The notes under the pieces are model-generated. The model worked only from the letters and a program-made list of their open reading frames with translations, was not told the DNA's origin and did no database searches. From Ziziphus jujuba (lineage: Eukaryota > Streptophyta > Magnoliopsida > Rosales > Rhamnaceae), in the NCBI RefSeq assembly GCF_031755915.1, contig NC_083379.1, positions 18,559,501 through 18,623,500 on the forward strand: DNA of 64,000 nucleotides, read 5' to 3'. Shown here piece after piece: positions 47,401-58,115 of the stretch. The number at the start of each line of letters is the position of its first letter. Position 1 is the first letter of the stretch. The position numbers were made by a program, and so were the translations under genes.

Positions 47401-48107
47401 AATGGGTCTTTGTTCTTTTAGGCTCTATGGCATTATAATGCAATGAAAAAAATAATAACCAAAAAAATAAAAATAAATAATTGTTCATTTATTAATTATT
47501 TCAATGGTTATTATTTGAACCAGTTCTATTACAAGACTCACCTGCAAGGCACAAGTATCTTGAAGCTTTCCTAGTAATGTTACAAATTTATGTTTCTTCT
47601 GCAGGAATCAAGATAAAAAATCATAAAGGTAAATGGAGTATAGTGGTGCAGAATTATGCTTCTACACTGGGTATTCTACTAGGTTTCCGACTAGATTTTT
47701 TTATTTTTCAATATCATTTTCTAACTTAAACTATATTTATGGTATTTAGCGTCTATAAACACCTTCAAAAAACTATTATATGCATACTTAGCATTATTGA
47801 TAGGATTGTTTCCAAGGTCCTTTCTGGGTCTCCAAGGTAGCCCCGTCTAAGGAAACCCCACTCAATTGGTACCTAGAGTTAAGTGGAACTCCATATAAGT
47901 TAAATATAACCAAATAGAATAAAAAAGAAAAATAACTGCTTTTAACAGGAATTCTAAAAGTCATAGTCATACCATCAAGGGTTCCAATTCAAGATAAATA
48001 AAAAGTAGAAATAAGTATACGTATTATGTCAATCTACCAGAACATACTAAACAAAGATAAATGATTCCAAAGATAAATAAAACAAAATATAATAACTTCA
48101 TAAAAAA
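44456..48107. other. Intergenic or unclassified repeat DNA
   Basis: 3.6 kb with no recognisable protein. Open frames are short. A related stretch of about 95 bp (TTTGTAGGAATCCTGAT... ending in TGCTTCTATAGG) at about 45640-45725 recurs at about 47597-47690 (CTGCAGGAATCAAGAT... ending in TGCTTCTACACTG), nearly 2 kb apart. These could be ends of a very old LTR pair. A near-perfect 21-bp palindrome sits at 46629-46672. A T-run of about 22 lies at 46120-46140. Confidence 0.35.
46629..46672. repeat. Near-perfect palindrome, 21-bp arms
   Basis: The arms AAATATATGCTAGATTTGTTC (46629-46649) and GAACAAGTCTAGCATATATT plus T (46652-46672) pair with a single mismatch around a two-base centre. Confidence 0.9.
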
Positions 48108-48843
48108 TGTTAAAAAATCATAGCATTGTTAGCCATGATGGTGAACAAACCCAAGACTTAGTTACTTAGGTCGAGAGGTTTGTAATTCAAGCTTGTCTTT
48201 GTGTTTTGAATTTGTAGTTTGTTCTAGCCAATTTTTGCGTACAATTTAGGCTAGTTAATTTGATGCTCAAACAAACAAAAGTGATGTAATTAAAGTATAT
48301 TAGCTAAATTAGGGCTTAAAAAAAATCAAGCACCTTGGTGACATGGACATGACATGGATGGTGACATGGACAGCTGGTTGGTTACGTAGAGGCTTGTCAT
48401 TTGGCCAACCTCTCATCCAATGATTGTTAAGACATATGACATCATGCATGAGGACTACTTCAACTAAAAAGATTCAATGGGATAGCAACACTTGTCAAAA
48501 TTTAAGAAAACTAGTGATGAAGTTGCAGTCATACTTATTCTCACTTCACCATGAAGTACTTAGAATCTATTTGTGCTTAGGATTAGCTATGGTGGGATTT
48601 CACACCACTTTTGCAAGCTATATATATGTGTAACATTATAATAAATCAATTGAAGTTTGGTTTTGGCAAAAGGCCTTATTTTTCCTTTTGAAAATAAGAG
48701 AAACAACCATATCGGCGTTGGTGAAAAATTCAACAGCTTATTCGAAAGCATGAAGGTCGAGCTTATCAAAACCTTTCCAAAATCAATTTTCAAAAGTTTT
48801 AAACCCTTATTCTATTTAGTTAGACCTTGCCCTAAAACTTTCA
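48108..48843 (+). repeat. First LTR of the tandem copia pair
   Basis: 736 bp, starting TGTTAAAAAATCATAGCATTG less the final G and ending CTTTCA. It aligns with 51913-52556 over its whole length except a block of about 75 bp near 48520-48600, which the other LTR lacks. A TGTTATCAGAGC primer-binding site with one change follows at 48847-48858. Confidence 0.85.
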
Positions 48844-48918
48844 AATTGTTATCAGAGCTTTGTTAATACAGTCCTTTGCAAAAACCAAGTGAGAATCCAA
48901 ACAATACCTATCGATTTC

Positions 48919-49830
48919 AATGGCTTCTTCACATTTTTCAACACCTTCACCTCCTTTGTTTGATGGCCAAAACTACTCAATTTGGTCAATTAAAATGAAA
49001 GCCTATCTTCAAGCTTATGACTTTTAAAAGCTGGTTGAATATAATTATAAACCAGAACCGTAGGGGCAAGGGCTTCTATAAACCAAATTAAGTTCCATAG
49101 TGAAGAAAATGCAAGCCCTTATAAAGCTCTTACTGATGAGATCTTTATAAGGATTATGATTTGCACAACACCTAAAGAAGCTTGGGAAAGATTTCATGAT
49201 GAGTTTCAAGGAAACACTAGAGCAAAACAATTGCAACTACTCAACTTTAGAAGAGAGTTTAAGAATCTCAAAATGCTAGAGCATGAAACTGTGAAAAAGT
49301 TTTCAAACAAAATCATGAAAATTGTGAACCAAATCCGGTTACAAGGTGAAGACTTTCCAAATAAAAGGATTCTAAAAAAGATACTCATATGCCTTCCAAA
49401 GAAATATGAATCAAAGATTTCATCTTTGGATGAGACAAAAGAGCTCTTATAGATCTCTCTTGTTGAATTAATTAATGCTTGCAAGCCATGGAACAAAGGA
49501 GGAGTCTTCGACTTCCAGGTGATTCTAGTTCGTGTGAAGCAACCTTTACAACCAACAACAACAATAAGTAAATCCAGCAAGTTTAACCTTTTTATAGGCC
49601 AAATAGAGGTATGGACATCACCAATCAAAGAGGGAACAAGAAAATTTATGGTCCTTGCACAATATGTAAAAAGTAAAGACATACAGCCAAGCTATGTTGG
49701 TGGAGACTGAATGCTCCTTGTAAAATTTGCAAGATTAAGTATCAAAAGAAAGTGGCAAGACAAGCTCAAGAACTTGAGAAGTTAAGTGAAGAGCATGAAC
49801 ACACCTTCACAGCCACTTGCAACCCTGCAA
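48919..49830 (+). pseudogene. Copia gag of copy A
   Basis: Starts MASSHFSTPSPPLFDGQNYS, the usual start of this copia gag family. An IWSIKMKAYLQAYD block follows, then TPKEAWERFHDEFQGN (from 49156), QLLNFRREFKNLKM, LEHETVKKFSNKIMKIVNQI, and the conserved ILICLPKKYESKISSL. Stops at 49026, 49062 and 49450 break it. The zinc-knuckle part near 49655-49730 is frame-shifted. Opposite-strand open frames here are shadows. Confidence 0.85.
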
Positions 49831-49839
49831 GCACAAGCA

Positions 49840-50100
49840 AAAACTCGTGAATCTTGGACAGGGGTTGTACCAACCATATGTGCAACAACTATGACCTATT
49901 TATGATGTTAGATTCAAGAATTGCAATAAAAATCAATGCGGCAAATGAAAAAATGATGAACGCACAAAGAAAAGGAGATTTGGTGATCAAAACACCAAAA
50001 GATACAACACTAATCACAAACATGTTGTATGTTCCAAACCTATTCAAGAACCTATTGAGTGTGCCATAATTTATGAAAAAATGTTACATTTTGAAATTCT
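49840..50100 (+). pseudogene. Copia protease of copy A
   Basis: From about 49854 the frame gives MDRGCTNHMCNNYDLFMMLD. The family's DSGCTNHM aspartic protease motif therefore reads DRGCTNHM, with Ser changed to Arg beside the catalytic Asp. GDLVIKTPKDTTLITNMLYV and PNLFKNLLSV follow as expected. Confidence 0.85.
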
Positions 50101-50189
50101 ACAAATTGTGAAATATCTAAGAATGGAAAAGTTGTATTACATGTCCATATGAAAGATAATAGTCTTGTGATTAATTTTAATTAACAAAA

Positions 50190-51120
50190 TCAATCAACCT
50201 TGAGCATTAAAGTCCAAGAAGAATCGAAGCTATGGCACAGAAGACTTGGTCATTACAACTATACCACCATAAAGCAAATCCAACCTCAATAAATTGTTGA
50301 GAATCTATCACAAATCCAAGAAGTTGAAGCTGTATGCCAAAAAGCCATTTTCTTTAACAACTCTCGAAAAGGCAAAGGATAAACTATAGCTAGTACATGT
50401 AAACTTGTGTGGACCTATGAATGAGATAACTCATGCTGGAAATAGGTATATTGTTATTTTTATTGATGACTATTCAAGAAAATGTTAGATCTACTTTCTT
50501 AAACAAAAATTAGAAGTAGCAACCACGTTTCAAGAATTCAAAACACATGTAGAGAATCAAGCTTCAACAACTATCAAGGTAGTTAGAATCGACAATGGTG
50601 GTAAGTATATTTCAACTGCTTTCCAAGACATTTGCAGGCAAAGTGGTATCATACATCAATTTACAACTCCATACACACCACAACAAAATAGAGTTGGTGA
50701 AAGAAAGAATAGAACTATCATGGAAATTTTCAAGATGATTGTTGTTTGAGAAAAGCCTACCAAAAACATTTTGTGCCGAAACTGGCAACACAAGTATGTA
50801 CCTCTTTAATAGACTTCTAAGTAAGGGAATTGACTCCAAAACTCCAAACAAACTGTGATATGGTTTTAAACCCTCAATTGCTCATTTAAAGTTTTTGAAG
50901 TATTTGTACATGCATATTCATGATATTAAAAGGTCCAAGCTAGACAAAAAAGCAAATATTGGCATTCTTGTTGGCTATAGCTCAGTTTCAAAAGGTTATA
51001 TAATATATGATATATCAAATATGCAAGTTGTTGTCTCAAGAGATGTTGAGTGGATGAAAATTCACAATGAGATCGGAAAGAAAACAAGGTGCAAAGAAGC
51101 ACTTATATTCAATTAAGAAC
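50190..51120 (+). pseudogene. Copia integrase of copy A
   Basis: The pre-integrase part has KLWHRRLGHYNYTTIKQ. The core shows VHVNLCGPMNE (first Asp changed to Asn, family HxDxCGPM), YIVIFIDDYSRK, VVRIDNGGKYIS (second Asp) and TPYTPQQNRVGERKNRTIME (Glu present). From 50895 an open frame of 73 codons gives the C-terminal part LDKKANIGILVGYSSVSKGY and VSRDVEW. Stops lie between these blocks. Confidence 0.85.
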
Positions 51121-51129
51121 TCCTTCCAC

Positions 51130-51912
51130 GGACCAAAGTGATCTTAATGTTGTTAAAGAAGATGAAGATGATGATCCGGCCAAGGAAGATTATGTTGGCA
51201 AAGAGGAACTAAATCAATTGCAGAGCTTTATAAGAGAGCATGCACTGCAACACATGATCTAGCAACTTATAGTGAAGTAGCTCAACACAAAGAATGGCAA
51301 GCTACAATGAAGGAAAAGCTCTATATGATTGAAAAGAACAAAACATGGAGTTTGATACCAAGAACAAGAGATGGATATGTCATAGGCATTAAATGGGTTT
51401 TTAGAACCAAACTAAACCCTGATTGCACCTTGAACAAACACAAAGTAAGATCGTGATAAAAAGGATATGTCCAGAAAATATGGAGTGGATTACATGGAGA
51501 CCTTTACATCGGTCATGAGGCATGAAGTCTATGTTGAGCAATCTAAAGGCTTTTCCAATGAAGGAGAGGAGAAAAAATTGTACAAACTTCACAAAGCTTT
51601 ATACGGGCTCAAACAGCTCCAAAAGCTTGGTATGCAAGGATTGATGACTTCTTAATTCATGAAGGTTTTTCAAGAAATGAAAATCAACCTGCCCTTTACA
51701 TCAAAGACAACTCATATAAAGACAAAATGGTAATCTCTTTTTATGTTGATGATTTACTTATAACAGGTTGTAATGCTGAAACCATCCAACAATTCATAAG
51801 CTTGGAGATCAAGCAAACAATCAATGGTATATTTCTATCCCAAGGAAAATATGATTTAGATATGCTTGACAAATTTCAGTTAGAAAATGGCAAACCTGTT
51901 GAAACTTTTATC
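51130..51912 (+). pseudogene. Copia reverse transcriptase of copy A, truncated
   Basis: An acidic linker (EDEDDDP) precedes HKEWQATMKEKLYMIEKNKT and GIKWVFRTKLNPDCTLNKHK. A stop and frame change follow, then LYKLHKALYGLK in the next frame and AWYARIDDFLIHEGFSRNEN. From 51727, MVISFYVDDLLITGCNAETI keeps an intact YVDD. The frame ends at LENGKPVETFIC, where the second LTR starts at 51913. Confidence 0.88.
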
Positions 51913-52556
51913 TGTTAGAGAATCATGGCATTGTTAGTCATGATGGTGAGCAAACCCGAGACCTAGTTACTTGAACTGAGAGCTTTGCAAATCGAGCTTG
52001 CCTTTGTATTGACTTGTAGTTTCTTCTAGCCAATTTTTGTGTACAATTTAGGCTAGTTAAATTGGTGCTCAAAGATACCAAAATGATGTAATTAAAGTAT
52101 ATTAGCTAAATTAAAACTTAAGAAAAATGAAACACCTCAATGATGTGGAAGCACCTCGGTGACATGGACAGCTGCTTGGTGACATGGACTCTTGTCATTT
52201 GGCTAACATCTCATGTAATGCATGTCAAGAAATGCAGCATCAGGCATCATGCATGAGAATTACTTAACCTTGAAATACTCAATAAGGCAACACTTGTCAA
52301 AATTTAAGAAAGCAAGTGATGAAGTTGCAACTATATATATGTGTAATATTATAATCAATGAATTGAAGTTTGGTTTTGGCAAAACACCATATTTTTCATT
52401 TTAAAAATAAGAGAAACAATTATATCGACCTTGGTGAAAAATTCAGCAGCTTATTTGAAAGCATGAAAATCGAGCTTATCAAAACCTTTCCAAAATAAAT
52501 TTTCAAGAGTTTTAAACCCTTGTTCTCTTTAGTTAAATGTTGCCCTAAAACTTTTA
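51913..52556 (+). repeat. Second LTR of the tandem copia pair
   Basis: 644 bp, starting TGTTAGAGAATCATGGCATT and ending CTTTTA. It abuts the truncated reverse transcriptase of copy A without any RNase H or polypurine tract, so it is the 5' LTR of copy B. Confidence 0.88.
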
Positions 52557-52559
52557 AAT

Positions 52560-52571
52560 TGGTATCAGAGC
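52560..52571 (+). other. Primer-binding site of copia copy B
   Basis: TGGTATCAGAGC, intact, three bases after the second LTR. Confidence 0.9.
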
Positions 52572-52633
52572 TTTGTTTCTTCAATCCTTTGCTAAAAACA
52601 AGTGAGAATCCAAAGAATACCTATCAGTTTCAA

Positions 52634-53560
52634 TGGCTTCTTCACATTTTTCAACACCTTCACCTCCTTTTTTTTTTATGGTCCAATTTGTTCAATAAAA
52701 ATGAAAACTTATCTTTATGCTAACCTTTGAGAGCTAGTTGAATATGATTATGAACTGGAACCTTTAAAGGCAGTAGCTTCTATAAACCAAATTAAGCTCC
52801 ATAGTGAAGAAAATACAAGACCTTATAAAGCTTTCACATTGATACAAGCTGTTGTTATTGATGAGATTTTTACAAGGATTATGACTTGCACAACACCTAA
52901 AGAAACTTGAGAAAGGCTTCAGGAAGAGTTTAAAGGTAACATTAGAACAAAACAAATGTAGCTACTCAACTTTAGAAGAGAGTTTGAGAATCTGAAAATG
53001 CTAAAGCATGAAACCATGAAAGAGTTCTCAAACAAAGTCATGAAAATTGTGAACCAAATCCAGTTATAAGGTGAAGACTTTCCAAATCAAAGGATTGTAG
53101 AAAAAATCCTCATATGCCTTCTAGAGAAATATGAAGCAAAGATTTTATCTTTGGAGGAGACAAAAGACCTCCCATAGATATGTCTTGCTGAATTGATCAA
53201 TGACATGCAAGCCACGGAACAAAGGAGGAATCTAAAGCTTCAAGGTGATTCTAGTTCGAATGAAGCAGCCCTTGCAGCCAACAACAATGACAAGTCAATC
53301 CAACAAGCTCAGCCTTTTCAAAGGCCAAATAAAGGTAATGACATCACCAACCAAAAAGAGAACAAGAAGACTTATGGTCCTTACATAATATGCAAAAGGC
53401 AAGGACACATAATCAAGCTATGTTAGTGGAATGCTCAATGCAAAATTTGCATCGTTCACATGGAGAAAGTTTGTAGGAGAAAAATCAAAAGCAAATGCCA
53501 AGATAAGCTCAAAAACCTAAAGAGTTAAGTGAAGACTATGAACACACCGTCACCGTCCCT
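52634..53560 (+). pseudogene. Copia gag of copy B
   Basis: Starts MASSHFSTPSPPF and parallels copy A block by block, with its own stops. A 77-codon open frame from 53193 carries MINDMQATEQRRNLKLQGDS and a Gln/Asn/Lys-rich tail. It ends in a degenerate knuckle ICKRQGHIIKLC, followed by a second cysteine block CKICIVHMEKVC. Copy A lacks a clean version of this tail. Confidence 0.85.
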
Positions 53561-53579
53561 TACCACTTTGCAAGCACAA

Positions 53580-54135
53580 GTAAATTCTCATGAATCTTGG
53601 ACAGGGGTTGTACCAACCATATGTGCAACAACCATGACCTGTTTATGAGGTTAGATTCAAGAATTGTAACAAAAGTCAAGACAATAAATGGACAAATGAT
53701 GGAGGCATAAGGAAAAGGAGATTTAATGATCAAAACACCAAACTGTACAACACTAATCACAAATGTGTTGTGTGTTCCAAACCTATCTGAGAAGTTGTTG
53801 AGTGTGCCATAACTCATGAAGAAAGGTTACACTTTGAAATTCTTAGATACAAGTTGTGAAATATCTTAGAATGGAAAAGCTATATTACTTGTCCATATGA
53901 AGGATAATAGTTTTGTGATTGATTTTAATCAACAAAATCAACCATCCTTGAGCATTAAAGTCTAAGAAGAAACAGAGCTGTGGCATAAAAAACTTGCTCA
54001 CTATAATTATGCCACCATAAAGCAAATGCAAACTCAACAAATTATTGAGAATCTATTAGAAAGCCAAGAAGTTGAAGCTGTATGCCGAACATATCAACTT
54101 AGCAAGCTCAAAAGGTAGCCATTTCCTTTAGCAAC
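53580..54135 (+). pseudogene. Copia protease and pre-integrase of copy B
   Basis: LDRGCTNHMCNNHDLFMRLD shows the same DRG change as copy A, so the change predates their separation. A frame with TPNCTTLITNVLCV, PNLSEKLLSV and later ELWHKKLAHYNYATIKQ follows, then the pre-integrase end KGSHFL(x)QLSERQR. The integrase core is missing. Confidence 0.8.
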
Positions 54136-54139
54136 TCTC

Positions 54140-54350
54140 AGAAAGGCAAAGGTGAAACTACAGCTAGTGCACTTGGAAGACATGAAAGGTACATTTGGTT
54201 ACTTGTTCATGTTTGATTCAGGTCCATTTTCTTGGAGCTCATACAAGCAAGAAACCACTGCCAATCAACTATCGAAGCCAAGTATATTTTAGCAGCAACA
54301 GTATTAAACCAAGCAATTTGGTTTTAAGGTTCAACACAATCAGTAAATTG
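54140..54350 (+). pseudogene. Copia RNase H piece of copy A or B
   Basis: Directly after the pre-integrase end, GYLFMFDSGPFSWSSYKQET and TKQAIWF-like codons match the family's GYVFxxGxGxxSWxSKKQ...AAAVNQAIWL block of RNase H. A deletion has removed integrase core, reverse transcriptase and the start of RNase H, or this is the far end of copy A behind an inserted copy B. Confidence 0.7.
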
Positions 54351-54429
54351 TTTTTAAGCTAACATCATGAAATACATCAATAAATAAGGGGCATGTTTGT
54401 GTTCTCATATTCACTTTGCCAATTAGATC

Positions 54430-55990
54430 ACCCCGCCTTCATATCTCCTACGCGTACAAGTTAACAGGGACAACATATAAACATGCGCGTTCCTTGTTAT
54501 TTTGCTCCAAGATATTGTTCAACCATGGAATAATGGGACCATTTGTCACTCCTGTATTAATGTTTTGCCTATCATAAAACCACTTTTGTAAAACATTTAT
54601 AGTAAAACCCAGAAGTGGAATAATTGACTGACATATGACATCACAAAGTATACTATTCATACATTCCACAATGTTTGTGATCATGATACTATATATATTG
54701 CCAGGAAAATGTACATGCACCCACTTGATTAGAGCAGGGGTGTGCAACGTGTGCATCTACTCCATATACCTATCAAAATGTTCTATAAGATAAGCTATAT
54801 TAGCTTCTTTAAAACATGATATTACCTGAGATTTTAGGTAATTTTTCTTTAACCTCACATTCAAATTTTGCCAAATATTGTATGTCCAATTTCCATGGTG
54901 TGCATTAGGAAAAACAGTTCTTACAGCATTCACAAGGCTCTCGTGTCTTTATGTTATAAATGCTAGATTAGGTCGATCATCCAAAACCTCCTTCAATCTT
55001 GAAAAAACCAAATATACGATACATCATTCTCATTTTTCCCAATCCTAAATGCTGACAAATACACTTAGTCATACCCGTCTAAACATGATGCAATGTACAG
55101 TACACCATCATGTTTGTTCTTTAAAAATGTCCAATTAATAGCCACAACAAGACTAAGAAGTTTGAACCTCAAATGCAAGCTCCAATGGCTATGAAGTAGT
55201 ATAGAAATCTATTTCCCTGGTCACTAAGCAAGGATTGGTACATTCCAATACAGAAGACCAAATTGGCATCTTTTCATAATATTCATTTGGCATCCTCCAT
55301 ACTTGGAGTCCCATACTCTATAACCCTTCAAGCTTTCTCATAACTCAAGTTGGCCCTAAGCTCATTATATACATCTTCATTAATATCTCGTAGTATATAA
55401 ACACATCCTACCCCTATAAAATTGGATTTATCGAACTCTCCAATGATTGTACTACTAGCTTCTCAATGATCATGATTAAGAATATTGAAATTGCATTTGT
55501 GCACAGGAACATATGTTGTGATCATCCAATTTAGATGATTCAGATTTCCTTGTTGCATAAAGTCTCCATGTGCACTTATCATCCACAAAATAAATTGTGA
55601 ATTGCTTTTTGGTGGATTTCTTAACTTTAAACTCAAAATTCTTCAATAAAGCATGAAGGCTAAGATTAAGCTTCATCTCCATTATAGCTTCAAATGTTTG
55701 CTTGCACTTAATCTTTCATTTCTTCAGCTTGCATCAATTATAGGAGAAAAGAATGGAAGAATATTAGTTAGACACAGTAAAATAAATCATGTTCAATTTA
55801 GACCATCCAGATAGTGTGACCATCTCATGAATCACCCTTGACATTAACCGCTTATGGACTAAAGCCATTAGGCTATTATAACTTGGATTTGCTTGTGGAA
55901 TATCATCACCATTTAGATCATCATGGTCAGAAATATTATCACCTCATTCAAAGCCCACCATCCCATGACCTCATCATGTAAACATGTGTT
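54430..55990 (-). pseudogene. MURA-type transposase of a Mutator-like element
   Basis: Read on the minus strand, an acidic start gives way to the MuDR N-terminal domain (LHALLKNFEFKVKKSTKKQF, DDKCTWRLYATRKSESS; open frame 55682-55476). The transposase core follows: VVAINWTFLKNKHDGVLYIA (about 55160-55100), CLDGYD, FRIGKNENDVSYIWFFQD. The family has AIDGTFLK, so the catalytic Asp is Asn here. VRTVFPNAHHGNWTYNIW-like text follows in shifting frames. Open frame 54756-54448 has HFPGNIYSIMITNIVECMNS and LQKWFYDRQNINTG. The SWIM zinc finger that normally follows is not seen. Stops and frameshifts are frequent. No terminal inverted repeats were identified. Confidence 0.85.
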
Positions 55991-57160
55991 TTCTAAATCG
56001 TCCATCATATCTTTGTTAAATTGATGATCTAGTGTTTGGGTTTGTAGAACTTTGTATTTTTGGCACCTATATTTCTAGCACTTATGTTTATAACACCTCA
56101 GTTTTCAACATTTGTAGTTACAGAACTTACGTTCCTTATACTATCAATATTGCTAAATGTAGGTCTAGAATTAGCATTGGGGTAGCAAACTCTTCAACTA
56201 TTGGTGATTGGATTAGACTTCCACATGTAAGTCACAATGACGAATTAGAGAACAAAAGCTAATCGCCATACAAAATCTAATTGCATGTATAGTTCTTGCA
56301 CATCACCCCCTGTTGAAAAGGGTTTGTTGTGGAGACAAGTAAATTGGTTCCTAATGGACTACGCCAATAAATAGTGGAGACCAGCATGTGACAACTAATG
56401 TGAGTGGGTGTAGGGCATTGGTAGACTACCAAGTGTCCAATCCTACATCGCCTAAGTGTAGATTAAGGGCTGGTTCGAATGTAATGATAGTCACTCTTAT
56501 AATGTTGAGACCTTTTTTAGAGCAATTGGCTTCAAGGTTTAAAAAAATTCCAAAGTTAAATATGCTCAGATAAGAGTAATCTTATGATGTAAAGGTTGTG
56601 ATATTTGAGTTGCAATATCCTTCGATTTTTTATGTTTGATGTTTCTTTCCAAACATGTGTATTTATCATTGTTGTATTGATTAGCTCGGATTTGACTTTT
56701 AGATTTACTTTTCTATAATATCGATCTAAAGATACCTTCTATATGTGGACATAATGAACATAGGATTTAGAATGAGTTAGTTGAAGTGTTGATTAGATTG
56801 TAGATTGGGTGGATCCCATGGCTTGTTTAACTAAGATTTGGCTAAGACTATTCAAGTAGTTTTTAAGGTTGAAAGGTAACGTGCTTTGTTTATTACTCGA
56901 CGTCGGCTTTACAATGGTACTTTCTTGGGCATTCCCAGTTAAGTATTATTCAAGATAGGCTAGTACAATTCTAGCTTTTCTAGTAGTTCCATTATTAAAG
57001 GAAGTAGTATAAGTGTTAGGGGTCATGAAGTTTACGGAGTTATATTTGCACTGGGTACTAGTCCACAATTAATGGATTGTTTCATGTGGGTCTTATCATT
57101 TTAGATAGCTTAATGGTCATAGGATGGATGACTTAGATGTAACTATCATTTTTCATGTAG
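55991..57160. other. Unclassified DNA between MULE and gypsy remnants
   Basis: No clear gene. A TGTCCAATCCTACATCGCC word near 56431 resembles the TGTCCCACATCG starts of some plant repeats. From about 56700 the text may be the decayed first part of the gypsy gag that follows, but no motif was convincing. Confidence 0.3.
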
Positions 57161-57540
57161 CTCTTGTGATAAATTTTACTTTGTGATTTATGAAAGCGGT
57201 AATGGATGCTATTACTGTAAGCAACTTAGTCATTTCAAGAGAAAGTATCTTTTGTCACTGATTAGTAATGCTAAAGGTTCCAGTTTTAGTTTTCCTCATC
57301 AACAAGTTAGTGATACGAGGAGATAGAGTACTCAAGTTGAACATGTTAATGATACTTGTTCTATCAATAGAGTACAATTAACACCTAAAAGCAAAGGTAG
57401 TTCTTAGAAGGGATGACCATTAGACTAAGGCAGAGTTTTTCCATGACACGATAAAATGCTCATGCTATTCCAAATGTGGTTACAAATGTATAATCACAGT
57501 TAGCAGTCAAATATGGAAGGAAGTTATTTTCTGATAATCA
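57161..57540 (+). pseudogene. Gypsy gag C-terminal fragment with zinc knuckle
   Basis: GCYYCKQLSHFKRKYLLSL (about 57205-57262) is a CX2CX4HX4 knuckle with the last Cys changed to Tyr. Ser/Gln-rich text follows. In another frame, MTR-stop-NAHAIPNVV (about 57440-57475) matches the Tekay/Del gag-protease junction (AMTRQNAxAIPxVV). The element group is therefore clear although the coding sequence is ruined. Confidence 0.7.
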
Positions 57541-57985
57541 AGTCGACCTGAGATGTGATCCTGCAAAGCGCACATAACTCTTCCGTCATAACTTGTACAT
57601 GCATATTCTACATAATGTTTATTTCATACAAAATGTATTTGATACTTAGTTCTTATCTTGGATACTTAAGGACCTTCATTTAGTTTGTGACTTACAAATG
57701 AAGGCCTAATGACCTTCTAAATTGCCACTGCAACGAGAAATAAATTTTACTGGTAATTTTATTTCTACTTGCATGATGTTGATACATGAGAATCAACCAG
57801 TAAAGATTCGTTACAAAAATGACCATGTGTCTCACTCCCAAACCTTGCCATTGAGGAAAATATCATAAAGGAATCATGCAAATGAAGAATCTACATAGAA
57901 ATCTGAGGAATAGATATAAGCTTAATATCCACAAATTTTTTTATCTTTGAAGATATGAAATTTTGACTACAACATGCTTCCCGTA
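57541..57985. other. Spacer between two gag fragments
   Basis: AT-rich decayed sequence. No motif recognised. Confidence 0.35.
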
Positions 57986-58115
57986 GTTCATGTGGCAGAC
58001 ATCACTCTGAAGTTATCAAAGGTAAAATGATTATCTCTATTGTGGGCAATTAAGCCATTTCATACGAGATTGTCTTCATTCGATGCATAACAATATTGGA
58101 GTCTTCGGAGTTAGT
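57986..58115 (+). pseudogene. Second gypsy gag zinc-knuckle fragment
   Basis: NDYLYCGQLSHFIRDCLHS (about 58026-58083) keeps Cys, His and the last Cys of a knuckle; the first Cys is Tyr. It lies about 820 bases after the first knuckle and is a separate copy rather than part of the same gag. Confidence 0.6.

Larger units (their letters stand above)
48108..54350 (+). mobile_element. Two related copia copies in LTR-body-LTR-body order
   Basis: A first LTR (48108-48843) is followed by a copia body (48919-51912), a second LTR of the same family (51913-52556), and a second body (52634-about 54350) with its own primer-binding site. The bodies share gag, protease and pre-integrase sequence closely. 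The first lacks the end of reverse transcriptase and RNase H. The second lacks most of the integrase and all of the reverse transcriptase but retains a piece of RNase H. No third LTR was found. Either a second copy inserted into the first or unequal recombination joined two copies. Confidence 0.8.

Noticed and set aside
49130..49160. CTGATGAG word suggesting a hammerhead ribozyme (retrozyme)
   Set aside because: It lies within copia gag codons and no GAAA core with matching stems is present nearby.
49206..49682. 158-codon minus-strand open frame
   Set aside because: Opposite strand of the copia gag of copy A; the plus-strand frame carries the conserved gag blocks.
53560..53817. 85-codon minus-strand open frame
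   Set aside because: Opposite strand of the copia protease of copy B; no independent features.
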